Shown here in pieces: positions 9,593 to 16,359 of a stretch of 64,000 nucleotides of DNA. Source of the stretch: Planktosalinus lacus (GTDB lineage Bacteria; Bacteroidota; Bacteroidia; Flavobacteriales; Flavobacteriaceae); NCBI RefSeq assembly GCF_014640155.1, contig NZ_BMGK01000005.1:186001-250000 (forward strand), written 5' to 3'. The notes under the pieces were generated by a model. It saw nothing but the letters and a program-made list of their open reading frames with translations. It did not search any database and was not told the DNA's origin. Made by a program: the position numbers and the translations under genes. The first letter of the stretch is position 1; every line of letters starts with the position of its first letter.

Positions 9593-11065
9593 ATGACTGC
9601 ACATCTTGACAAAATACTTGGGGAAGGCCTAACATATGACGATGTTCTCCTCGTTCCGGCTTATTCTGAAGTATTACCACGTGAAGTTTCAATAACTTCA
9701 AAATTCACCAAAAATATTCCCATTAACGTTCCCATTCTTTCAGCTGCAATGGACACTGTGACCGAAAGCGCCATGGCAATAGCAATGGCCCGCGAAGGAG
9801 GTATTGGTGTACTTCACAAAAACATGTCTATCGAGCAGCAAGCTGCCGAGGTCAGAAAAGTAAAGCGCGCAGAAAGCGGGATGATACTAGATCCGGTAAC
9901 CCTTCCTGTAACTGCAGTGGTTGCTGATGCCAAAAATGCAATGCGTGAATACAGTATTGGAGGAATCCCAATAACAGATTCCAATGGCAAGTTAATTGGA
10001 ATTGTGACCAACAGAGATTTGCGTTTTGAAAAAGACAACAAGCGTTCAATAAGTGAGGTCATGACCTCAAAGCAACTGGTTACAGTTTCTGAAGGAACTT
10101 CTTTGGAACAAGCTGAAATTATTTTACAAAAACATAAAATTGAAAAACTTCCTGTAGTAAAGGATGACAATACTTTGGTTGGTTTAATCACCTTTAGGGA
10201 TATTACAAAACTCTCTCAAAAACCCATAGCCAATAAAGATCAATTTGGAAGGCTTAGAGTTGCTGCAGCTCTGGGAGTTACAGCCGATGCTTTGGATCGT
10301 ACAGCAGCATTGGTAGCTGCCGGTGTTGATGCAGTTATAATTGATACTGCTCACGGTCATACAAAAGGAGTTGTAGATGTATTGAAAAAAGTGAAAAAAT
10401 CCTATCCTTCTCTTGATGTGGTAGTAGGTAATATTGCTACCGCTGAAGCCGCAAAATATCTTGTTGAAGCAGGCGCAGATGCTGTGAAAGTAGGTATTGG
10501 TCCCGGTTCAATTTGTACCACCAGAGTTGTGGCAGGAGTAGGAGCACCACAATTTTCAGCTGTATTGGAGGTAGCTGCGGCCATTAAAGGTTCAGGTGTA
10601 CCTGTGATTGCCGATGGTGGAATTCGCTATACCGGTGATATTCCTAAAGCAATTGCAGCAGGGGCAGATACTGTGATGCTTGGATCACTTTTGGCAGGAA
10701 CCAAAGAAAGTCCCGGTGAAACCATTATTTATGAAGGTAGAAAATTCAAATCTTATCGTGGAATGGGTTCAGTAGAAGCAATGCAACACGGCTCTAAAGA
10801 CAGATATTTTCAAGACGTAGAAGACGATATCAAAAAACTGGTTCCGGAAGGTATAGTGGGACGCGTACCCTACAAAGGGGAGCTTTCTGAAAGTATGACT
10901 CAATTTATTGGTGGGCTAAGAGCCGGAATGGGTTATTGTGGAGCAAAAGATATCGCAACACTCAAAGAATCCGGTAGATTTGTAAGAATCACAGCTTCAG
11001 GAATCAATGAGAGTCACCCACACGATGTTTACATCACCAAAGAATCACCGAATTATTCCCGATAA
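9593..11065 (+). CDS. guaB: Inosine-5'-monophosphate dehydrogenase
   Basis: Catalyses IMP + NAD+ to XMP + NADH, the committed step of GMP synthesis. The 490-residue length is standard. The TIM barrel is interrupted by two CBS domains at about residues 95-210 ([20 protein letters not shown] and [20 protein letters not shown]). The catalytic cysteine, about residue 308, lies in GPGSICTTR. The mobile flap region ([10 protein letters not shown] ... Arg-Tyr in SKDRYFQD) and [11 protein letters not shown] are present. It appears to be a single-gene unit with a short leader. It is convergent with the recombinase gene only 13 bp beyond its stop. Confidence 0.97.
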   Translation: MTAHLDKILGEGLTYDDVLLVPAYSEVLPREVSITSKFTKNIPINVPILSAAMDTVTESAMAIAMAREGGIGVLHKNMSIEQQAAEVRKVKRAESGMILDPVTLPVTAVVADAKNAMREYSIGGIPITDSNGKLIGIVTNRDLRFEKDNKRSISEVMTSKQLVTVSEGTSLEQAEIILQKHKIEKLPVVKDDNTLVGLITFRDITKLSQKPIANKDQFGRLRVAAALGVTADALDRTAALVAAGVDAVIIDTAHGHTKGVVDVLKKVKKSYPSLDVVVGNIATAEAAKYLVEAGADAVKVGIGPGSICTTRVVAGVGAPQFSAVLEVAAAIKGSGVPVIADGGIRYTGDIPKAIAAGADTVMLGSLLAGTKESPGETIIYEGRKFKSYRGMGSVEAMQHGSKDRYFQDVEDDIKKLVPEGIVGRVPYKGELSESMTQFIGGLRAGMGYCGAKDIATLKESGRFVRITASGINESHPHDVYITKESPNYSR

Positions 11066-11078
11066 TATAATTTTATTC

Positions 11079-11975
11079 TCATCGTCTTGGATGATATTTT
11101 AATAAAACATCACTGAGGTGTCTACGGTCAACATGCATGTAAATTTCGGTGGTCGTGATACTCTCATGACCAAGCATCTGCTGAATAGCTCTTAAATCGG
11201 CTCCATTTTCCAATAAATGAGTGGCAAATGAATGCCTGAAGGTATGCGGACTAATTGTTTTTCTCAAACCTGCTTTATCGGCAAGTTGCTTTGTAATAGT
11301 AAAAATCATTGCCCGGGTGAGTTTTTTTCCTCTACGGTTTAAGAAAACAATGTCATTAAACTCCTTTGCGATTTCCTGATGTACACGTATTTCTGATAAG
11401 TAAATAGTAATATACTTCATCGTGATGGGAGCTATGGGAACAAAGCGTTGTTTATTTCCTTTTCCGGTGACTTGAATAAAACCTTCTTCAAAGTATAAAT
11501 CTGATAATTTTAATCCGGTAAGTTCAGAAACACGTAACCCACATCCATATAGTGTTTCAAGTATGGCACGGTTTCTTTCACCTTGAGGCAGGCTTAAATC
11601 AACACTTTCGATGAGTAAATTGATTTCTTCTTTAGAGAGTGTGTCGGGTAACTTCCTTCCGGTTTTGGGAGATTCTATCAGTTCCAGGGGGTTTGTTTTT
11701 CGATAATCTTCAAATATGAGGTAATTAAAAAAACCTTTTAAACCGGAAATAATTCTGCTTTGTGAGCGGGCATTCATTTTTTTAGCCAATTGATAAATAA
11801 ACTCCTGAACCTCTTTTTCTTCAATTTTTAGAGGTGAAATGCTGATGTTATTTTCTTCAAGCCACTGGATGAGCTTTTTGATGTCTAAAGAGTAATTGAT
11901 GATGGTGTTTTCTGATAGGCCACGTTCAATGCGTAAATAATTTTGATAATCTTTAAGTGCCTGGTGCCATTTCAT
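11079..11975 (-). CDS. xerD: Site-specific tyrosine recombinase, XerC/XerD type
   Basis: Tyrosine recombinase that resolves chromosome dimers at dif with its partner recombinase. The 298-residue protein has a SAM-like N-terminal core-binding domain (1-85) and a catalytic domain with the full active set: Arg148 (CGLRVSEL), Lys172, His244 and Arg247 (HTFRH), His270 (LGHESI) and nucleophile Tyr279 (TEIYMH). Length and lack of extra domains fit a housekeeping Xer protein rather than a phage or integron integrase. No attachment site or mobile genes lie nearby. XerC versus XerD cannot be settled from this window; the XerD label is the more usual one in this group. Confidence 0.88.
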   Translation of the reverse strand: MKWHQALKDYQNYLRIERGLSENTIINYSLDIKKLIQWLEENNISISPLKIEEKEVQEFIYQLAKKMNARSQSRIISGLKGFFNYLIFEDYRKTNPLELIESPKTGRKLPDTLSKEEINLLIESVDLSLPQGERNRAILETLYGCGLRVSELTGLKLSDLYFEEGFIQVTGKGNKQRFVPIAPITMKYITIYLSEIRVHQEIAKEFNDIVFLNRRGKKLTRAMIFTITKQLADKAGLRKTISPHTFRHSFATHLLENGADLRAIQQMLGHESITTTEIYMHVDRRHLSDVLLKYHPRR

Positions 11976-12122
11976 TTGATTGGTGTGCAGTATTTTTTGA
12001 TGGATGAAAGTTGTTTAATTACTAAAATGAAGTTTAATGAACATTATGTAAAAATAAGATTTGGTTTTGTTTTTCGTTTTACTTTTTAGCGAAAGTTTAA
12101 TAAATAGCGCTATTGAACCTAT

Positions 12123-12130
12123 TATATTTG
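12123..12130 (+). promoter_or_regulatory. Putative -7 box, first barrel gene
   Basis: TATATTTG matches TAnnTTTG 27 bp upstream of the ATG at 12158. A matching upstream TTG is not clear. Confidence 0.4.
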
Positions 12131-12157
12131 TAAAACAAACATTAAAACAAACTAATT

Positions 12158-12685
12158 ATGAAACGAATTATTTTATTGGTAGTAGTAATGGCTTTTGGGT
12201 TGAATTCATTCAGTCAGGGTCTGGAACTGGGAGTTAAATTTGGAGCTAATTTTTCAACCCTTTCAGAAGGACCAGGACCTGAGCAAAGAACTGGCTTTTT
12301 AGGAGGTGCTTTTGTGGGAATAAAGTTCAGCGACAGAATTGCGATCCAGTCGGAGTTGTTGTACTCTCAACAAGGAGCAGAATTTGATCTTGATAAAGTG
12401 GACTTAAATTATGTAAATCTTCCGGTGGTGATGAAGCTATATTTGGTTAAAGGACTAAATATTCAGGGAGGGCCTCAATTTGGTTTTTTAGTTGATGATA
12501 ATTTGCCAGATAGTATTGTAGAAGCAGAAACCTTTGATTTGTCTGGTATTATTGGAGCTGGATATGACCTTCCGTTCGGATTACGTCTGGATGCTCGTTA
12601 TCATTTTGGGGTTACAGAAGTCGAAAAGACAACAGAAGCCAAAAACCAGGTATTTTCTCTAGCCTTAGGGTACTCGTTTTTATAA
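12158..12685 (+). CDS. Outer-membrane beta-barrel protein (PorT-like), type A copy 1
   Basis: 175-residue small outer-membrane barrel. The signal peptide is MKRIILLVVVMAFGLNSFSQ. The mature part starts LELGVKFGANFSTL, followed by alternating amphipathic strands, an IAIQSELLYSQQGAEF strand pair, LNYVNLPVVMKLY and a final FSLALGYSFL with C-terminal aromatic and hydrophobic residues for Bam recognition. The same layout (ELLYS, LxYxxxP, GPxxGxL) recurs in the gene at 13385, so these two are paralogs. PorT-fold proteins are common in Bacteroidetes; most have no known role. First of four barrel genes in alternating order. Confidence 0.8.
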   Translation: MKRIILLVVVMAFGLNSFSQGLELGVKFGANFSTLSEGPGPEQRTGFLGGAFVGIKFSDRIAIQSELLYSQQGAEFDLDKVDLNYVNLPVVMKLYLVKGLNIQGGPQFGFLVDDNLPDSIVEAETFDLSGIIGAGYDLPFGLRLDARYHFGVTEVEKTTEAKNQVFSLALGYSFL

Positions 12686-12745
12686 AATATGTAAAATTTA
12701 ACTTAAAGTAAACTTAAATCATCAATTTTATTAAGATAAACTAGC

Positions 12746-12753
12746 TAAGTTTG
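12746..12753 (+). promoter_or_regulatory. Putative -7 box, second barrel gene
   Basis: TAAGTTTG matches TAnnTTTG 27 bp before the ATG at 12781, the same distance as in the first barrel gene. Confidence 0.4.
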
Positions 12754-12780
12754 ATATTAATAACTAATAAATTTGAAATT

Positions 12781-13278
12781 ATGAAAAAAGTATTGATAAT
12801 TATTGCGCTGGCATTTTTTGGTTTCACATCTGTTAAAGCACAAGAGGGCGGAGCCAAACTTGGGCTTCACTTTGGTTTACCAATTGGCGATGCTGGAGAT
12901 ATTTCTTCATTTAATGTTGGTTTTGATGCTGCATATATGTTAAATGTTGCAGACTCATTTCAAATTGGACCTTTAGTTGGGTATTCACACTATTTTGGTA
13001 AGGAATATGATATTTTAGGAACAACAGTTAAAGGAGATGATATCCAGTTTGTTCCAATTGCAGGTTCTGCTCGTTTTTTTGCTTCTGAAGATTTCTTTTT
13101 TGGAGCAGATTTAGGATATGCTATTGGAATTGATGATGGTAATGACGGGGGCTTTTATTACAGACCTAAACTTGGTTACGGTCTAGGCCCTGTAAGTCTT
13201 ATTGCTTCCTATAGTGGAGTCAGTTCAGACGGGAATTCATTTTCATCCCTTAACCTTGGTGTTGAAATCGGATTTTAA
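12781..13278 (+). CDS. Outer-membrane beta-barrel protein, type B copy 1
   Basis: 165-residue barrel protein. I chose the ATG at 12781 because it starts a clean signal peptide (MKKVLIIIALAFFGFTSVKAQ). An upstream in-frame start at 12751 would add ten residues overlapping the -7 box. Mature sequence: KLGLHFGLPIGDAGD, an AYMLNVADSFQIGPLVGY strand pair, YFGK, FYYRPKLGYGLGPVSLIASYSGV and a final LNLGVEIGF. It is clearly paralogous to the gene at 14034, which has the same blocks in the same order. Function unknown. Own -7 box and terminator. Confidence 0.78.
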   Translation: MKKVLIIIALAFFGFTSVKAQEGGAKLGLHFGLPIGDAGDISSFNVGFDAAYMLNVADSFQIGPLVGYSHYFGKEYDILGTTVKGDDIQFVPIAGSARFFASEDFFFGADLGYAIGIDDGNDGGFYYRPKLGYGLGPVSLIASYSGVSSDGNSFSSLNLGVEIGF

Positions 13279-13300
13279 TCAAAAACATACCATAAACACA

Positions 13301-13328
13301 AAAAAGAAGTACATCTGTACTTCTTTTT
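13301..13328 (+). terminator. Intrinsic terminator after barrel gene 2
   Basis: Hairpin with arms GAAGTACA (13306-13313) and TGTACTTC (13316-13323), flanked by an A-run before and a long T-run after. It lies 22 bp past the stop codon. Confidence 0.75.
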
Positions 13329-13350
13329 TTTTATTTTATCAAAATATGAT

Positions 13351-13358
13351 TAGTTTTG
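13351..13358 (+). promoter_or_regulatory. Putative -7 box, third barrel gene
   Basis: TAGTTTTG matches TAnnTTTG 26 bp upstream of the ATG at 13385. The spacing repeats that of the two preceding barrel genes. Confidence 0.4.
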
Positions 13359-13384
13359 AGTAACTAACAAATAAACTGATAATT

Positions 13385-13948
13385 ATGAAAAAACTTACTT
13401 TAATTGTTGCAATTGCAATATTCTCATTTACAAACTCTAATGCCCAGGAATTTAGTTTTGGGGTTAAAGGAGGGGTAAATGTGGCGAATTTTGGAGGAAC
13501 TACATCTTATGCAGGATTTGGTAGCCTTGGGTCAAGAACTGGTGCACATATTGGTGTCTTGATGGAAGTTCCAATATCAGGAGACATTTCATTACAACCT
13601 GAATTGCTTTACTCTATGAAAGGTTCAACTTGGTCAGATACTAATTTAGATTACATTGACATTCCAATATTAGGTAAGTATAATTTACCTTGGGTGGAAG
13701 GTTTAAGTGGTGAGCTTGGGCCAGTAATTGGCGTACTTATGAGTGCAAAACGAAATGATAATGATGCAAAGGACTCTTTTAAGACAATGGATGCTGCAAT
13801 TGCAATAGGAGCCACTTATAAACTCAATATGGGAGTGTTTTTTAGTTTAAGATACAATAAAGGTTTGCTTGAGGTTTGGGAAGACAACCCCAATAACTTT
13901 ACAAATAAGAACAATGTATTCCAGGTTTCAGCCGGATATGCATTTTAA
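13385..13948 (+). CDS. Outer-membrane beta-barrel protein (PorT-like), type A copy 2
   Basis: 187-residue barrel with signal peptide MKKLTLIVAIAIFSFTNSNAQ. The sequence FSFGVKGGVNVANF, ISLQPELLYSMKGSTW, LDYIDIPILGKYNLP and LGPVIGVLMS aligns block by block with the gene at 12158, and the end NVFQVSAGYAF gives an aromatic C terminus. It was probably produced by duplication of the A-B gene pair. Its terminator lies directly downstream. Role unknown. Confidence 0.8.
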   Translation: MKKLTLIVAIAIFSFTNSNAQEFSFGVKGGVNVANFGGTTSYAGFGSLGSRTGAHIGVLMEVPISGDISLQPELLYSMKGSTWSDTNLDYIDIPILGKYNLPWVEGLSGELGPVIGVLMSAKRNDNDAKDSFKTMDAAIAIGATYKLNMGVFFSLRYNKGLLEVWEDNPNNFTNKNNVFQVSAGYAF

Positions 13949-13974
13949 AACGATTAATTAATAGATTTAAAAAA

Positions 13975-13998
13975 AGCAAGGACAATGTTCTTGCTTTT
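13975..13998 (+). terminator. Intrinsic terminator after barrel gene 3
   Basis: 9-bp stem (13975-13983 with 13987-13995, one G-T pair) with a 3-nt loop AAT, followed by seven T residues. Confidence 0.7.
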
Positions 13999-14033
13999 TT
14001 TATTTATTTTAGCCGGAAATCTAAATTAATACC

Positions 14034-14546
14034 ATGAAAAAACGAATTATTTTTTTAAGTTTTCTGTTTCTAGCTGTTTGTAGTATGCAGGCACAGCAAA
14101 AGCAAGGTGTCAAATTTGAAGGAGGTTTAGCACTTCCGGTTGGCGACAATTTTGTTGAAACAACTTTTGGACTGGGGGCAGACATTAGCTACTTATTCAA
14201 TGTTGTGGAATCGTTTCAAATGGGTCCCTCAGCTGGTTTTTATAACTATTTTGGTAAAGGAAGTACATTACCTCCTGCTATGGGAGGTGGCACGGCAAGT
14301 GACGTTCAATTAGCACCACTGGCAGTGTCATCAAGATACTATGTTATTAAAGAACTATTTGTAGGAGTGGACCTTGGGTATGGATTGCGTTTAGATAAGG
14401 ACTTTGAAGACGAAAGTGGTTTTTATTACAAACCAAAAATTGGTTTCAGCTTTGGGCCTATAAGTACCATACTCTCTTATTCAAGTGTAACTGGTGAATT
14501 GGATGATTTTAGCGCGATTCATTTAGGTTTTGAAGTAGCTTTTTAA
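14034..14546 (+). CDS. Outer-membrane beta-barrel protein, type B copy 2
   Basis: 170-residue barrel with signal peptide MKKRIIFLSFLFLAVCSMQAQ. KFEGGLALPVGDNFVE, DISYLFNVVESFQMGPSAGF, YNYFGKG, FYYKPKIGFSFGPISTI and the end IHLGFEVAF match the gene at 12781 in order and spacing. Only 12 bp separate it from aroQ, so the two may share a transcript. The -7 region (TATTTTAG near 14005) is weaker than in the other three barrel genes. Role unknown. Confidence 0.78.
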   Translation: MKKRIIFLSFLFLAVCSMQAQQKQGVKFEGGLALPVGDNFVETTFGLGADISYLFNVVESFQMGPSAGFYNYFGKGSTLPPAMGGGTASDVQLAPLAVSSRYYVIKELFVGVDLGYGLRLDKDFEDESGFYYKPKIGFSFGPISTILSYSSVTGELDDFSAIHLGFEVAF

Positions 14547-14558
14547 AAGATTTAGATT

Positions 14559-14981
14559 ATGAAACTAATCATCATCAACGGACCGAATTTAAATCTTTTG
14601 GGAAACCGAGAAAATGGTATTTATGGGTCTAAAAGCTTTGATGATTTTTTTGTCGAAATGCAATTCAAATATCGTGATATAGAATTACAGTTTTACCAGT
14701 CAAATATTGAAGGAAATCTCATTGATAAAATCCAGGAAGCAGCTTCTGAATTTAAAGGTATTATCCTAAATGCAGCAGCTTATACACACACATCTGTGGG
14801 TATTGGTGATGCCGTTAGAGCGATTGATATTCCTGTTGTAGAAGTTCATATATCCAACACCTTTGCGAGAGAAGAGTTCAGGCACACGTCTCACATTGCT
14901 CCCTATACTAAAGGAGTCATCACGGGTTTTGGGCTGCAAAGTTATGAATTGGCTATTCAGAGTTTTCTGAATGTTAAATAA
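14559..14981 (+). CDS. aroQ: 3-dehydroquinate dehydratase, type II
   Basis: Third step of the shikimate pathway: anti-elimination of water from 3-dehydroquinate, giving 3-dehydroshikimate. The 140-residue protein is a typical type II dodecameric enzyme. Visible motifs: IINGPNLNLLGNRE at the N terminus, catalytic Tyr22 in NGIYG, FYQSNIEGNLIDKI, IILNAAAYTHTSVGIGDA and VEVHISNTFAREEFRHTS with the catalytic histidine and arginine. It closely follows a barrel gene (12 bp) and is convergent with a thioredoxin-like gene. Confidence 0.95.
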   Translation: MKLIIINGPNLNLLGNRENGIYGSKSFDDFFVEMQFKYRDIELQFYQSNIEGNLIDKIQEAASEFKGIILNAAAYTHTSVGIGDAVRAIDIPVVEVHISNTFAREEFRHTSHIAPYTKGVITGFGLQSYELAIQSFLNVK

Positions 14982-15011
14982 TACCGCTAAAATCATTCTC
15001 GAAACCAAAAA

Positions 15012-15569
15012 CTACTTCTTCCATTTAATATTACAGCCCACGCTAGGTTTTTGATCTTTTCGTTGCGGACTATTACTTAAGAGGTTATCAAGTGCTTCCC
15101 TTAAATCCCTTCCGGTTACCTGAATACTGTTTCCCGGTCTGGAATTGTCTAATTGCCCACGGTAAACCAGTTTTTGTTCATCGTCAAAAACATAAAAATC
15201 AGGAGTGCATGCAGCATCATAAGCTTTGGCTACTTCCTGGGTTTCATCATAAAGATAAGGAAAGGGGTAATGTTCCTTTTCGGCGAGACGGGCCATTTCT
15301 TCAGGGCTGTCCTGGGGGTAGTTCTCCACATCATTACTGCTTATTGCTACAAATCCAAAACCTTGTACTGTGTAGTCATTGGCCACCCTGATAACTTCAT
15401 CCATCACATGTTTTACAAACGGACAATGATTACAGATAAACATAACAACCAAACCGTGTTTTCCATAAGCTGAACTTGAAGTTACAAACGTATTAGTGAC
15501 CACGTTCAGTAATTTAAAATCGGGTGACTTTGTTCCTAAAGGAAGCATATTAGAAGGGGTTTGTGCCAT
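15012..15569 (-). CDS. Thioredoxin-fold (AhpC/TSA-type) redox protein
   Basis: 185-residue protein of the peroxiredoxin/thioredoxin superfamily with no signal peptide, so probably cytoplasmic. LGTKSPDFKLLNVVT is the AhpC/TSA-type N terminus. VVMFICNHCPFVKHV carries a CxxC pair (CNHC) in the position of the redox-active site. DAACTPDFYVFD contains the cis-proline TP. This 'NHCPFVKHV' group is widespread and is usually annotated as a thioredoxin family protein. The partner and substrate are unknown. Confidence 0.82.
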   Translation of the reverse strand: MAQTPSNMLPLGTKSPDFKLLNVVTNTFVTSSSAYGKHGLVVMFICNHCPFVKHVMDEVIRVANDYTVQGFGFVAISSNDVENYPQDSPEEMARLAEKEHYPFPYLYDETQEVAKAYDAACTPDFYVFDDEQKLVYRGQLDNSRPGNSIQVTGRDLREALDNLLSNSPQRKDQKPSVGCNIKWKK

Positions 15570-15712
15570 TGCTTTTTATTTTCTAAAATACGATATTTTA
15601 TGGATTCATAAGTTGTTGAACTTTAAAAAATTGCTAAAACTTTGGTAAGTCAGCGCTTTGATTGTAAATTTATAGGAATTTACCGTTTAATAATCCTTAA
15701 AACAAAATCACC

Positions 15713-16021
15713 GTGGATAGCTCATACAATACATTATCAGAAGCGATTAAGGACTTTCAAAGTAAAGGCTACACCGAAAATTTTAATCTTCTAGAAGACC
15801 ATATTGAGTCAAGATCATTAAAAAAGAAGTGGACAGCAGACGAATTGATAGTTGATAAATACTATCGTTTTGAAGGAGAATCCAACCCTTCAGATAATTC
15901 CATTCTGTATGTTATTAAAACGACTGATGGCACCAAAGGCCTGCTAGTTGATAGTTATGGAGCACAGCGAGGGGGCGTTTCTTCTGAAATGATTCAAAAA
16001 CTTAAAATGGACACGCGTTGA
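15713..16021 (+). CDS. Small conserved protein of unknown function, GTG start
   Basis: 102-residue soluble protein with a GTG start at 15713 (no ATG gives the conserved N terminus YNTLSEAIKDFQSKGYTENF). Other recognisable blocks are YYRFEGESNPSDNSILYVI and GTKGLLVDSYGAQ. Short proteins of this pattern are common in Bacteroidetes and often carry the label phosphoribosylpyrophosphate synthetase, but no PRPP loop or kinase motif is present and the protein is far too short. The stop overlaps the next start by 4 bp (TTGA), indicating translational coupling with the CsaA-like gene. Confidence 0.7.
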   Translation: MDSSYNTLSEAIKDFQSKGYTENFNLLEDHIESRSLKKKWTADELIVDKYYRFEGESNPSDNSILYVIKTTDGTKGLLVDSYGAQRGGVSSEMIQKLKMDTR

Positions 16022-16359
16022 CAGACACAATAACCTGGAATCAATTTTCTCAAATTGAAATGCGTGTTGGAACTGTGATTCAGGTAAATCCATTTCCTGA
16101 GGCTCAAAAGCCTGCATACAAATTAACCATAGATTTTGGAAAGGAAATTGGAATCAAAAAGACATCAGCACAAATCACAAAACGCTACGCCCCTGAACAA
16201 CTGCTTCACAAGCAAGTGGTTGCTGTGGTTAATTTTCCGGCAAAACAAATCGCCAATTTTATGAGCGAATGTTTGATATTGGGTGCAGTTGATCAGGAAG
16301 GCGATGTAGTGTTATTACAACCCGAAAGCCTTGTAAGTAATGGGTTAAGAATATTATAA
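16018..16359 (+). CDS. csaA: CsaA-like tRNA-binding domain protein
   Basis: 113-residue protein consisting of one OB-fold tRNA-binding domain, as in CsaA, Arc1p and the end of MetRS. Motifs: IEMRVGTVIQVNPFPEAQKP, KLTIDFGKEIGIKKTSAQI, VVAVVNFPAKQIANFMSECL and the end LVSNGLRIL. CsaA has been described as a chaperone-like, tRNA-binding dimer. The start is TTG at 16018, overlapping the upstream stop. Convergent with the M14 peptidase gene, with no gap between the two stop codons. Confidence 0.88.
   Translation: MTDTITWNQFSQIEMRVGTVIQVNPFPEAQKPAYKLTIDFGKEIGIKKTSAQITKRYAPEQLLHKQVVAVVNFPAKQIANFMSECLILGAVDQEGDVVLLQPESLVSNGLRIL

Noticed and set aside
11079-11975. Integrase of a mobile element
   Set aside because: Length and domains match housekeeping XerC/D; there is no attachment-site repeat, cargo or base-composition change around it.
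15713-16021. PRPP synthetase (common database label for this short protein)
   Set aside because: Only 102 residues with no PRPP-binding loop; label is not supported by the sequence.
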